Below, piece by piece: positions 1 through 8,425 of a DNA stretch of 51,030 nt. This DNA comes from Erysipelotrichaceae bacterium. Lineage in GTDB: Bacteria > Bacillota_I > Bacilli_A > Erysipelotrichales > Erysipelotrichaceae. Position numbers and translations under genes: made by a program. Every line of letters begins with the position of its first letter. Positions within the stretch are counted from its first letter, which is position 1. Under the pieces are notes generated by a model that saw only the letters and a program-made list of their open reading frames with translations, was not told where the DNA came from and ran no database searches. Location: positions 1 to 51,030 of the forward strand of contig JAFRVK010000048.1 in the NCBI GenBank assembly GCA_017441765.1. Reading direction: 5' to 3'.

Positions 1-1078
1 CCGTATAGAGACAGACAAGATAGAAGATCAGATTGAACAGTCTTCCCAGATAGAAAGTACGAAGCATATTCCATTTGAGCAGACGGCCCACCGTGATGCC
101 CAAAGCCTGTGGAATGAAACAGATCTTGTAGGATTCGTTGATATCGTAGCGCATGCGGACATCGCTGTCTCTGAGATGCAGAGGCTTGTTGATCTTCTTG
201 ATAAAACGTTCATATGCCGCACTGATGTTCAGATGACCCACCATGGCTCCATAATTCTGATATTCTTCATTGAAGACCATGTGATCTTCCGTACGCATGA
301 TATAGTTGGAAAGCTGGAAGGAATACTCGTAATGGACCGTTTCATCCGGAACGGACATCGGCGTGATAATCAGCCAGAAGGTCAGTCCAAAGGCGATTCC
401 TATGCACAGGAAAAGGATCTCGTATTTCGGTTTGATAAACAGAAGCAGCAGGATGATCAGGGTGAACGTCGCGATCACCCAGGTCATGATGAGATGATAG
501 AACCTGGCCATCTCTTCGCTGTCGTTCAGAAACCGGACAGAAAGATCTCCTTCCATCACTTCATCGCCGATCGTCAGAGTACTGTCTTCGTAGGCCTGTT
601 CACTGGAATAATAGACACCGACCGCGTTCCCCGGGGATGCTTCGGATTTCAGAGTGATATTGATCGTCTTATCCACAGAGCTGTCCAAAGGCTCGTTCAG
701 CTCCACGGTCATGAATGCGTTGTCCTGGATCAGCTTCACATCATATTCGGTGGCGGCATAGACTTTACGGGACTCTGTGCCGATCACGGTAACGCTGAAT
801 TTGCCGCTGTTTTTCCGGGCATAGGTCGCCAGTTTGATCGCCAAAGCATCGCAGTCATTCACGGCCATGAGCGTTTCAGAGACCTTGTTCCCGCGGACCA
901 GTTCGACGATATTGTCAGACATCTCGTTTCCGGAAGAGATCTTGCCAAGGCTGTTGCGGTACATCAGAAGCGTTCCCAGAACCACATTGATCCACAGCAG
1001 CAATAAAAAGATGATCACAAGTCCCTTGTGACGGGTATTCTTTCTGATTCTTTCTCCTATGCTTAACTTCTTTTCCAT
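1..1078 (-). CDS. DUF2142-like multi-pass membrane protein (partial, C-terminus off the left edge)
   Basis: The reading frame is open from an ATG at 1078 to the window edge, giving 359 residues. Residues about 20-40 form a transmembrane helix, followed by a roughly 160-residue extracytoplasmic domain and further hydrophobic helices. Near residue 240, just after a helix, lies PDETVHYEY, which resembles the conserved PDE-x-x-H of DUF2142 proteins. These are large GT-C-like polytopic proteins often found in polysaccharide loci. The start follows the upstream glycosyltransferase stop by two bases, so it is the last visible gene of the operon. The ribosome site is weak. By family I infer transfer of a lipid-linked sugar on the outer membrane face; the donor cannot be read from sequence. 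A generic GT-C or O-antigen ligase-like protein is the alternative. Confidence 0.7.
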   Translation of the reverse strand, partial: MEKKLSIGERIRKNTRHKGLVIIFLLLLWINVVLGTLLMYRNSLGKISSGNEMSDNIVELVRGNKVSETLMAVNDCDALAIKLATYARKNSGKFSVTVIGTESRKVYAATEYDVKLIQDNAFMTVELNEPLDSSVDKTINITLKSEASPGNAVGVYYSSEQAYEDSTLTIGDEVMEGDLSVRFLNDSEEMARFYHLIMTWVIATFTLIILLLLFIKPKYEILFLCIGIAFGLTFWLIITPMSVPDETVHYEYSFQLSNYIMRTEDHMVFNEEYQNYGAMVGHLNISAAYERFIKKINKPLHLRDSDVRMRYDINESYKICFIPQALGITVGRLLKWNMLRTFYLGRLFNLIFYLVCLYT

Positions 1079-1080
1079 AT

Positions 1081-2307
1081 TCACTTAATCAATACTTTAT
1101 CATAGTGATCATTGTTCAGGTTTGTCAACGAATGATCATAGTTTCTATCGTCTTTCAGAAGCGCACGGATATTCGCCTTGATCGTGTCCTTGTCTGATCC
1201 CACCGTGTCATAGCCGTATTCTTTCAGGATGCGGTAGCTCGGACTGTTGGGATCGCAGATCCCCAGGATCGCTTTCTTCAGCATCAGATATTCCACGATC
1301 TTGCTGGGAAGATAGGGCTGAACCTTTTCATTCGGCATCAGCGTATCGAACAGGACAAGGATATCCGCTTCCTTCATGAGACCGATCGATTCCCTGTAGG
1401 AGACCTTGTCATGAATGATGAACAGTCTGTCCAGTCCATATTCTTTTATTGTTTCGACATCTTCTTTCTGGATTTCCGAATACTGATGGAACACGATCTG
1501 TCTGTCCAGGTCCTGAATTTCTTCCTTCAGTTCCTTCAGCGCTTCCAGGAAGGAATCGATCCTTCTTAAACCGTAGAGCCTTCCCAGATGGACCGCCTGC
1601 TTCACTTCGTGCTTCACAGGCTCATAGTCCAGAAGATCCCTGTACATCTGCCAGTTCTCAAGGTAAGTCAGAGGGTAGATGATGGATTTCTCCTTGTATT
1701 TTTCTCCGTCTTCATACTGGCTTAACGTGAAATCCCGCTGTTCGGGACAGATGAAGATCAGCTTGTCCGCATTCTTCACGGCAGCTTCTTCATAGTTGTC
1801 GTGATAAAGACAATAGGAGCCTACAGGGAAAGCGATCCTGTAGAACAGGCTCTTGTTGCTGAGATCGGTCTTCTTGTATGGAGAACCCTTGAAAGGATCC
1901 GAGAATGACGCATACCAGATGACCTCGGGATGCTTCTTTTTGATCGCCAGGCCCGCCAGATGCGAGATCCCCGGAACGATCGATGTGAACAGGTATTTAT
2001 AGCTTTTCTTTTCAAATTCCCTGACACTGTCATAGATATACTTCTGCATCAGGATGAGACTGACGGGCAATCTGAAAGGATGGTTCCGGGCGATCGCCCA
2101 GTCCAGGTCGCTGGTATAGGTGATATGGAATTTCTGAAAAGCAGGATCATTCTGCAGTTCCTGCTGGATGCTTTGATCCGCTTTCCCTTTAAAGCAGAAA
2201 ACATCCATATCCAGATCCAGATTTCTCAGTCGTTTATAAGTCAGTAAAGTAACGGTGTCATTGTAGGGCACGAAACTGCCGGGAATGACGAACATCCTAT
2301 CTTTCAT
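1081..2307 (-). CDS. GT-B-fold glycosyltransferase
   Basis: This 408-residue cytosolic protein has the length and two-domain look of a GT4-type retaining glycosyltransferase. The C-terminal half carries a donor-site pattern (LPSKIVEYLMLKKAIL, about residues 335-350) in which SKxxEY takes the place of the usual E-x7-E loop. No transmembrane segment is visible. The start overlaps the DUF2304 gene by 11 bases and is preceded by AAAAGG. Substrate and linkage are unknown. Its place after a DPM1-like GT2 and DUF2304 and before a DUF2142-like protein suggests a role in a side branch or decoration. Confidence 0.75.
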   Translation of the reverse strand: MKDRMFVIPGSFVPYNDTVTLLTYKRLRNLDLDMDVFCFKGKADQSIQQELQNDPAFQKFHITYTSDLDWAIARNHPFRLPVSLILMQKYIYDSVREFEKKSYKYLFTSIVPGISHLAGLAIKKKHPEVIWYASFSDPFKGSPYKKTDLSNKSLFYRIAFPVGSYCLYHDNYEEAAVKNADKLIFICPEQRDFTLSQYEDGEKYKEKSIIYPLTYLENWQMYRDLLDYEPVKHEVKQAVHLGRLYGLRRIDSFLEALKELKEEIQDLDRQIVFHQYSEIQKEDVETIKEYGLDRLFIIHDKVSYRESIGLMKEADILVLFDTLMPNEKVQPYLPSKIVEYLMLKKAILGICDPNSPSYRILKEYGYDTVGSDKDTIKANIRALLKDDRNYDHSLTNLNNDHYDKVLIK

Positions 2308-2656
2308 TTTGCCTTTTCAGATCATCCAGTTCTTTCCTGAGCACGGAAATCTCATACGTGAGTCTGACGATCTCTTTGTTGTGTTTGGATATCGTGATAT
2401 AGACATTGAAAGTCAATGCATACAGCAATGCCGTCATGATCAGAAAAACAGTATTGACCGGCATCTGAATGCTTAAAAGATGCGAAATTTTATAGAAGGA
2501 TTCCGGAAAGACCGCCATCAGCAGGCTCAGAAGCGACCACAGGATCCAGACGATGGAATACTTGATGTTCAGCATTTTTCTAATCACGGTATAAAGGATC
2601 AGTATGAAAACCATCAATGATGCCAGCAGCAATCCTAATCTTAATACACTTGACAT
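2297..2656 (-). CDS. DUF2304 family small membrane protein
   Basis: This 119-residue protein has three hydrophobic segments (about residues 5-24, 34-50 and 66-88) followed by a charged C-terminal helix, with heptad-like spacing of L, V and I, that should form a coiled coil in the cytosol. Size and layout match DUF2304, whose genes commonly sit beside polyprenyl-phosphate glycosyltransferases of the DPM1 type. Such a GT2 lies immediately upstream. I infer a membrane partner or regulator of that enzyme. The start is supported by GAGGA seven bases upstream of the ATG. Confidence 0.75.
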   Translation of the reverse strand: MSSVLRLGLLLASLMVFILILYTVIRKMLNIKYSIVWILWSLLSLLMAVFPESFYKISHLLSIQMPVNTVFLIMTALLYALTFNVYITISKHNKEIVRLTYEISVLRKELDDLKRQNER

Positions 2657-2668
2657 AAATAAATCCTC

Positions 2669-3337
2669 TTATTGAACAAAAATGATAGACAGCGATACTG
2701 CCAGCATGTAGTAGAGCGATTTCAGCGGATTATGAAAATACGAAACGCCTGCTTCCCTCTCCTTCATCGTTACCTGGACTTCCTTGACTTCAAAGCCCTT
2801 ATGCAGCAGGTGGCAAAGCGCATCCGGTTCCGCATAGAAGTTCATCGATTCCGCAAAATCTTCAACGACCTTCTTTCCCAAGGCTCTCATGCCGCTGGTA
2901 GGATCAGTCACCTTTTTTCCTGTTTTCAGCCGGATCAGCAGACAGAGCAGTCGGCTTCCCAGCATTCTCGGCGTCACAGGCTTTTTCTCGCTGACAAAAC
3001 GGGAGCCGATGACATAATCGTTACCCTTTTCAATCTCGCCAACAAGATCCTTTATGTATTCAGGAAGATGCTGGCCGTCGCCGTCGATGCAGATGACACA
3101 GTCGTAATCACTGTCTTTGGCATATTTAAAACCGACCTGCGTCACTCCGGCAATGCCGAGATTGATAGGCAGATCCAGATGAACGATATCGTTGCTGATA
3201 AGCAGGTCCTTCGTAGAATCGCGGGAACAGTCGTTGATCACCAGATAATCATATCCGTAGCTCATGACATCCTCCACCAGTTTGACGATATTGTCCTGTT
3301 CGTTATAGGCAGGAATCACGATCAGCGTTTTCATCAT
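2669..3337 (-). CDS. GT2 glycosyltransferase, DPM1-like (polyprenyl-phosphate sugar synthase type)
   Basis: The protein begins MMKTLIVIPAYNEQ and is about 222 residues. It shows the GT-A signature, including LVINDCSRDST and the metal-binding DGDGQH. This DGDGQH form is typical of dolichol/undecaprenyl-phosphate mannosyl- or glucosyltransferases. A single hydrophobic stretch near the C-terminus (about residues 205-222) may be a membrane anchor. A longer frame to 3478 exists but would overlap the upstream gene by 125 bases, so I chose the ATG pair at 3337/3334. No ribosome site is seen; TATACT lies seven bases before the second ATG. It is followed by DUF2304. Likely product: a polyprenyl-phosphate hexose donor for GT-C enzymes such as the DUF2142-like or YfhO proteins here (inference). 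Confidence 0.8.
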   Translation of the reverse strand: MMKTLIVIPAYNEQDNIVKLVEDVMSYGYDYLVINDCSRDSTKDLLISNDIVHLDLPINLGIAGVTQVGFKYAKDSDYDCVICIDGDGQHLPEYIKDLVGEIEKGNDYVIGSRFVSEKKPVTPRMLGSRLLCLLIRLKTGKKVTDPTSGMRALGKKVVEDFAESMNFYAEPDALCHLLHKGFEVKEVQVTMKEREAGVSYFHNPLKSLYYMLAVSLSIIFVQ

Positions 3338-3353
3338 TACAAGTATAGCGCAT

Positions 3354-4460
3354 TTAGGCTTTATTACCAAAATACTCCCTGATCCACGGAAGCTGTCTTT
3401 CTGCCATGCCTTCGATCGTATAGTTCCTGATGATTTCAAGACTTCTCTTGGACATGGAACGGTTGCTGCTTTGATCAAGACACCTGTCGATGGCTTCCGT
3501 CAGTTCCCTGACATTACCGGTTTCATAGATGATGCCATTGCCTTCGACCAGACCGAAAGCGGCGACACAGTGATCACTGGAGATGATCGGAAGACCTTCG
3601 GCCATGGCTTCATTGATGACCAGACCCCAGACGTCGGTCTGGGAAGGCAGGACAAACAGATCGCTGGCCTGATAGTATCTGTACACCTGATCCGGCAGGA
3701 CAAAATCGATGTAGTGGACCCTGTCGCTGTCTGCGGACAGTTTCAGATATGCTTCGGTAGGCTTCCCTCCGACAAGGTAGAGTTCGCAATCGCTCTTGCA
3801 GTTCAGAACGGCTTCGATCAGATCTTCATAGCGTTTTCTGGGAATGAAGGCTCCGACGCTGATGACGATCGGCTTTCTGCTTTCGATGCCAAGTTCTTCC
3901 CTGATCTTCATCTTCTGTTTCTGACTCAGAGGTTCGGAAATGATCGCGTCCCGACTGATCGAAGAAAAGTTGTGGACATGGACGTTTTTCGGATCTGCTC
4001 CGTTTTCGATAAGATGCTCCCTGGTCGCTTCCGAACTGCAGAAGAAACCTGTGCAAAGATGAGAGATGATGTATCTTTTTATCTTTAGTTTGAGCGGGGA
4101 ATTCTTTTCTCCCAGAGGATAACCGTCGACATTCGTATAGGTGAAACGTCCCTTCAGTCTGCAGTAAAGAAGGCCCAGCAGGTTCGTTTTCGGCCCGTAG
4201 CCGTCAAAAATGACCAGTGCTTCAGGATCGCTTTTCAGTATGCCGATCACATCAGGGCACAGAGCGTCATACTTGTCCCGATCATTTTTCAGTTTGATGA
4301 TCCTGCAGTATTCAGATTGTTTCTGCAGCCAGCGGTCATCCCGCTCGTAGTCATGGTCTTTCGTATAGACGATCGTGACATCATAAAAACGCGCAAGCTC
4401 TTCGCACCAGCGCAGACGGTATGGAGCGATATTGGAAGTGATAACGATGATCTTAGCCAT
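3354..4460 (-). CDS. GT4 family glycosyltransferase
   Basis: This 368-residue GT-B protein opens with ITSNIAPYRLRW, a common GT4 N-terminus. The C-terminal donor domain has VISVGAFIPRKRYEDLI and the retaining E-x7-E-like loop in DVWGLVINEAMAEGLP (about residues 275-290), which binds the nucleotide sugar. It is soluble or peripheral, with no transmembrane segment. It overlaps the upstream GT2 stop by eight bases, and GGAGG lies ten bases before the start. It probably adds one sugar to the undecaprenyl-linked repeat; donor unknown. Confidence 0.85.
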   Translation of the reverse strand: MAKIIVITSNIAPYRLRWCEELARFYDVTIVYTKDHDYERDDRWLQKQSEYCRIIKLKNDRDKYDALCPDVIGILKSDPEALVIFDGYGPKTNLLGLLYCRLKGRFTYTNVDGYPLGEKNSPLKLKIKRYIISHLCTGFFCSSEATREHLIENGADPKNVHVHNFSSISRDAIISEPLSQKQKMKIREELGIESRKPIVISVGAFIPRKRYEDLIEAVLNCKSDCELYLVGGKPTEAYLKLSADSDRVHYIDFVLPDQVYRYYQASDLFVLPSQTDVWGLVINEAMAEGLPIISSDHCVAAFGLVEGNGIIYETGNVRELTEAIDRCLDQSSNRSMSKRSLEIIRNYTIEGMAERQLPWIREYFGNKA

Positions 4461-5409
4461 TCAAATCTAACCTCCGGCAGAAACGGTAAAGCAGTTTCGG
4501 GGAAAGGCTGCACATTGCACCCAGCAGATATGCCTTGATCTCACCGATCCCCCGCAATCTGGAAAAGACGGTCTTTCCGTTCATTTCCTCATAGATCTTT
4601 TTGAAATCGTCATAATCCGTGATCCTGGCAGAAGTATACAGCGCACCCAGTTCCCAGCGGGGAAGGAGTCTGTTTCTGATGGAAACATATTGCGGATACG
4701 GTTCGAAGTATTTTTCGATATAGACCTTGAATTCACGATAACCATTCGTGATCTTCTTGAGGGAAGAACCGGTCATGGTGGAACGTTCACGCAGATAGTA
4801 GCCATACATCTTTTTGTGCAGATAAACGATTCTGTTGGAATGAAGGATCACGTTCCACATATACAGCTGATCCTCCGAGAAATGGATCTCTTCCTCAAAT
4901 AACAATCCATTGTCCAAGAGAAACCTTCTCTTGAACAGCATCGATGGCAATACGAAGTCGATTGTGCGTTTCAGGAAACGGTCCAGAAGTTCCTTTCGAT
5001 CGAGTATCTCTTTCTGATCATTAACATCTTCAGGAACCTGCTGTTCCTTGATGAACTGATAACTGCAGCACACGAAATCGGTCTCTTCTTTCATTTCATT
5101 CACTAAAGAGGACAGAAAATCACGAGACAGCATATCGTCCGGATCGACAAAGACGACATAGTCCCCTTTGGCTTCCTTCAGCCCGGCATTGCGCGCACTG
5201 GAGACCCCGCCGTTTTCTTTCTCGATGGTACGCCAGTTAAGATCGGTATTTTCAAGATAATCTTTCGCTGTATCGATGCTGTGATCCAAAGATCCGTCGT
5301 TGACCAGCAGCACTTCAAAATCCCTGAAATCCTGTTCAGCGATGCTTTTCAGGCAGGCAGAGATATATGCTTCAACGTTGTATACAGGAAGGACGACCGA
5401 TACTTTCAT
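4453..5409 (-). CDS. GT2 family glycosyltransferase (GT-A fold)
   Basis: This 318-residue protein has the classic GT2 N-terminus VSVVLPVYNVEAYISACL, followed by VNDGS (about 36-40), NGGVSSARNAG and the metal-binding VDPDD (about 88-92). The C-terminal 100 residues are basic and amphipathic, as in capsule GT2 enzymes that sit on the membrane. The ATG overlaps the stop of the downstream deacetylase frame in ATGA fashion, with AAAGGA upstream, so translation is coupled. Predicted inverting transferase for one linkage of the repeat unit; sugar unknown. Confidence 0.85.
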   Translation of the reverse strand: MKVSVVLPVYNVEAYISACLKSIAEQDFRDFEVLLVNDGSLDHSIDTAKDYLENTDLNWRTIEKENGGVSSARNAGLKEAKGDYVVFVDPDDMLSRDFLSSLVNEMKEETDFVCCSYQFIKEQQVPEDVNDQKEILDRKELLDRFLKRTIDFVLPSMLFKRRFLLDNGLLFEEEIHFSEDQLYMWNVILHSNRIVYLHKKMYGYYLRERSTMTGSSLKKITNGYREFKVYIEKYFEPYPQYVSIRNRLLPRWELGALYTSARITDYDDFKKIYEEMNGKTVFSRLRGIGEIKAYLLGAMCSLSPKLLYRFCRRLDLNG

Positions 5410-6092
5410 CTCATTTCCTTTCGGTATGTCTCATTATTCATGTTGATACGCGGAATGATGTTTCCATTCTCTTCGCGATAAGGCAAAGCGTAAGTCATAA
5501 AGACATGATCAAAGATTCCAGAAGCGGCTTCAATGTTTTCTCTGGAACAGGCATACATCGATCCGAAAGGAAAAGCGAAATCTTTAATTTCTACATCGAA
5601 TCTGTCTTCCAGTTCTTCTTTGGAGCGTTTCAGCTCTTCTTTCAGTTCATCATCTTTCATGAAACGGGACAGGACATGACGGTAGTGATGCGAAGCAAGG
5701 ATCGCTTTGGAGTCCTTCAGCATCTCTTTGATCATATCTGTTTTCAGATAATTCTCCTGATCCAGATATTCATTGCAGACGAAAAGATAATAAGGGATCC
5801 CTTTTTCTTTCAGAAAAGGATAGGCATTAAGATAGACACTTTCATAGACGTCATCGAAAGAGATCACGACATTGTCAGGATCCTTTTCTTCGATCAGCGT
5901 TTCGATATCGACGATCTTTTTCTTCTGCATCAGATTCTCCAGCAATTCTTTGAAGTGTTCCGTACTGATTGCGTAGAGATCGTCTTTTTCATTTACTTCA
6001 TGAAACATAAAGACCTTGCCTTGGCAAGGTTTCTGTTTCTGTCTGAAGACATAGATACGCTGAAGAAGGATGTAATACAGCCTTTTAAACAT
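5406..6092 (-). CDS. NodB-type polysaccharide deacetylase family protein, cytosolic
   Basis: This 228-residue protein carries NodB-type motifs: VISFDDVY (D80 the likely base, D81 a metal ligand), HHYRH (H135 and H139, the H-x3-H metal pair) and FAFPFGS near residue 175. It removes N- or O-acetyl groups by family. No signal peptide or convincing transmembrane anchor is seen, which is unusual since many family members act outside the cell. That fits action on a lipid-linked or nucleotide-linked precursor inside. The third position of motif 1 is DDV rather than DDG. GGAGAAAGA precedes the start, inside the end of capG. Confidence 0.75.
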   Translation of the reverse strand: MFKRLYYILLQRIYVFRQKQKPCQGKVFMFHEVNEKDDLYAISTEHFKELLENLMQKKKIVDIETLIEEKDPDNVVISFDDVYESVYLNAYPFLKEKGIPYYLFVCNEYLDQENYLKTDMIKEMLKDSKAILASHHYRHVLSRFMKDDELKEELKRSKEELEDRFDVEIKDFAFPFGSMYACSRENIEAASGIFDHVFMTYALPYREENGNIIPRINMNNETYRKEMR

Positions 6093-7230
6093 TCTTTCTC
6101 CAGACCATTCGGTTGACGATTCCGGTATACGACTGGATCAGTCTGACGACTTTGTCCGAGACATTGAGATCGGTGTAGTCCGGTACTGGCGTGCCCAGAT
6201 CGCCGTTTCTGTTCATCCTGATCGCCGTTTCGACCGACTGCAGCACTTCGTTTTCCGTGATGCCTGAAAGGATGAAATTGCCCTTATCCAGAGCTTCGGG
6301 ACGTTCGGTCGAGGTCCGGATCGCGACTGCCGGGATCGGCTTTCCTATGCTTAAGAAATAGGAAGATTCTTCAGGCAGAGTACCACTGTCCGATACGACG
6401 CACATGGCATTCAGCTGAAGCTTGTTGTAGTCGAGAAAGCCTAGCGGCTTGTGCATGATGACGCGCTTATCAAGCTTGAACTTGTTTTGTTTCAGCCGGT
6501 TGGCACTGCGCGGATGGCAGGAATAGAGGATAGGCACATCATACTTTTCCGCCATCTTATTGATCGCGTTGAACAGTGATTCAAAATTCTCTTTGGTATC
6601 GATATTCTCTTCCCGGTGGGCACTCAAGAGGATATATTTCCCTTTCTTCAGTCCCAGTTCTTTCAGGATATTCGATGCTTCGATTTCTCTGATATGGGCA
6701 TCGAGCACTTCCGCCATCGGGGAACCGGTCACATAGGTCCTCTCCTTGGCCACGCCGGAAGCATTCAGATATCTTCTTGCGTGCTCGCTGTAGCACAGAT
6801 TCACATCCGAAATGATGTCGACGATACGGCGGTTGGTCTCTTCCGGCAGACATTCGTCGAAGCATCTGTTTCCTGCTTCCATATGGAAGATCGGGATGTG
6901 CAGACGCTTGGCTCCGATGACGCTCAGACAGCTGTTGGTATCGCCCAGCACCAGTACGGCATCCGGTTTCACCTTCAGCATCAGTTTATACGACTTGTCG
7001 ATGATGTTTCCGATGGTCGAGCCGAGATCGTCCCCTACCGCATCCAGATAGTAGTCAGGTTCCCTTAAGCCGAGATCCTTAAAGAAGATCCCGTTGAGCT
7101 CATAGTCATAATTCTGGCCCGTATGAACCAGAACGGTATTGAAATACTTGTCACATTTCTTGATCACTTCGCTCAGTCTTATGATTTCCGGCCTGGTGCC
7201 GACGATGATCATCAGTTTCAGCTTGCTCAT
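6085..7230 (-). CDS. capG: UDP-N-acetylglucosamine 2-epimerase family; CapG/FnlC type
   Basis: This 381-residue non-hydrolysing 2-epimerase has VGTRPEIIRLSEVI (about 9-22), HTGQNYD, LGDTNS, HMEAGNRCFDECLPEETNR and SDSGTLPEES, which are family hallmarks of the nucleotide-binding and active-site regions. Directly after capF and in the same locus as capE, it is best read as the third UDP-L-FucNAc enzyme, epimerising UDP-N-acetyl-L-pneumosamine at C2. A simple UDP-GlcNAc/ManNAc epimerase (WecB) is the alternative, but the context favours CapG. The start abuts the capF stop, with GGAGG upstream. Confidence 0.88.
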   Translation of the reverse strand: MSKLKLMIIVGTRPEIIRLSEVIKKCDKYFNTVLVHTGQNYDYELNGIFFKDLGLREPDYYLDAVGDDLGSTIGNIIDKSYKLMLKVKPDAVLVLGDTNSCLSVIGAKRLHIPIFHMEAGNRCFDECLPEETNRRIVDIISDVNLCYSEHARRYLNASGVAKERTYVTGSPMAEVLDAHIREIEASNILKELGLKKGKYILLSAHREENIDTKENFESLFNAINKMAEKYDVPILYSCHPRSANRLKQNKFKLDKRVIMHKPLGFLDYNKLQLNAMCVVSDSGTLPEESSYFLSIGKPIPAVAIRTSTERPEALDKGNFILSGITENEVLQSVETAIRMNRNGDLGTPVPDYTDLNVSDKVVRLIQSYTGIVNRMVWRKNV

Positions 7231-8373
7231 CTAAACCTCCTCATAGAACGTATCCGGTCTGTCTTTATCCAGCCATTCATTGGCCCACATGAGCGTAACC
7301 AGTTTCTCGCTGTCGCTCAGATTGATGATGTTATGGGTGTAACCCGGAAGCATATGCACGGGTTCCAGCTTGTCTCCGCTCACTTCGAATTCCATGACCT
7401 CATCCGTACCGATCTTCCGTTCCTGGATCAGGCCGTGTCCGCTGACCACCAGGAAGAATTCCCATTTGGTGTTGTGCCAGTGCTGTCCCTTGGTGATGCC
7501 GGGATTGGAGACGTTGATGGAGAACTGACCGTTGCTTTCGGTCTTCAGGAATTCGGTAAATGAACCGCGACTGTCTTCGTTTCCCTGCAGAGTGAATTTT
7601 ACTTTTCTTTCAGGCAGATAGGACAGATAGGTCGAATACAGTTTTTTTTCAAAACTGTTCTTCGGGATCTGAGGCATGACAAGCGTTTTCGGTTCTTCAT
7701 TGAACTCATATAAGAGATCGACGATCTCGCCCAGGGTCTTCTGATGCGTGACAGGCACGAAACAGAGATCCCCTTCTCTGTGCTCGTTTCCTTTCAGCGC
7801 TTCAAACATTTCATCGATGATGTCGTCGATATAGACCAGCGTCAGCAAGGTGCTGCGGTCATTGACCTGGATCGGCAGATCGTTGGCGATATTGTGGCAG
7901 AAAGTCGCAACTGCGCTGTTGTAGTTGGGACGGCACCACTTGCCAAAGACATTCGGAAAACGGTAGACCAGTACACGGACATCGTTCTTCTTACCATAGC
8001 TGAGCAGCAGTTCCTCCGCTTCCTTCTTGGATCTTCCGTAGTCGTTCTCCAGAGCCGCCTGAGTCGAACTCGACAGCATCACCGGCGCTTTGTTTCCGTG
8101 CTTCTTCAGTTCGTTCAGAAGCTCTGCCAGGAAACTGTGATTGATATTGAATTCCTTGGCATCCTTCGGACGGTTGACTCCGGCAAGATTGAATACGAAA
8201 TCGCATTCGGCGCAATACTGTTCCAGCAGCTCCTTCGGCGTATCGATATCATAGGTAAAGATCTCATCGATCGCGACGGCCCGGGAACGGTCTTTATTGT
8301 TCTGTACGTTCTTCAGATTGGCGACAAGGTTCTTTCCGATAAAACCTCTCGCTCCAGTAACCAGTATTTTCAT
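7231..8373 (-). CDS. capF: UDP-2-acetamido-2,6-dideoxy hexulose reductase, CapF type (SDR plus cupin)
   Basis: This is a 380-residue fusion. An N-terminal SDR (about 1-270) has GARGFIGKNL and a YGRSKKEAE active-site YxxxK. A C-terminal cupin (about 275-380) has GQHWHNTKWEFF and HMLPGYTHNI metal ligands. This architecture is specific to CapF, which epimerises at C3 and reduces the 4-keto sugar made by CapE, giving UDP-N-acetyl-L-pneumosamine. It lies just after a terminator downstream of capE. Seven bases before its ATG is TAAAAT, and no proper ribosome site is present, so it may have its own near-leaderless promoter. Confidence 0.92.
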   Translation of the reverse strand: MKILVTGARGFIGKNLVANLKNVQNNKDRSRAVAIDEIFTYDIDTPKELLEQYCAECDFVFNLAGVNRPKDAKEFNINHSFLAELLNELKKHGNKAPVMLSSSTQAALENDYGRSKKEAEELLLSYGKKNDVRVLVYRFPNVFGKWCRPNYNSAVATFCHNIANDLPIQVNDRSTLLTLVYIDDIIDEMFEALKGNEHREGDLCFVPVTHQKTLGEIVDLLYEFNEEPKTLVMPQIPKNSFEKKLYSTYLSYLPERKVKFTLQGNEDSRGSFTEFLKTESNGQFSINVSNPGITKGQHWHNTKWEFFLVVSGHGLIQERKIGTDEVMEFEVSGDKLEPVHMLPGYTHNIINLSDSEKLVTLMWANEWLDKDRPDTFYEEV

Positions 8374-8386
8374 CTCTTCTATTTTA

Positions 8387-8416
8387 ATAAAAAAGCACGC
8401 TTTTATAAAGCGTGCG
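8387..8416 (-). terminator. Factor-independent terminator between capE and capF
   Basis: On the minus strand a GC-rich stem (GCACGCTTT paired with AAAGCGTGC, plus positions 8395-8403 and 8407-8415) with a 3-5 base loop is followed at once by a run of seven T. It lies between two genes of one pathway, so it would stop or attenuate transcription arriving from capE. Confidence 0.85.
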
Positions 8417-8425
8417 CATCATCAT

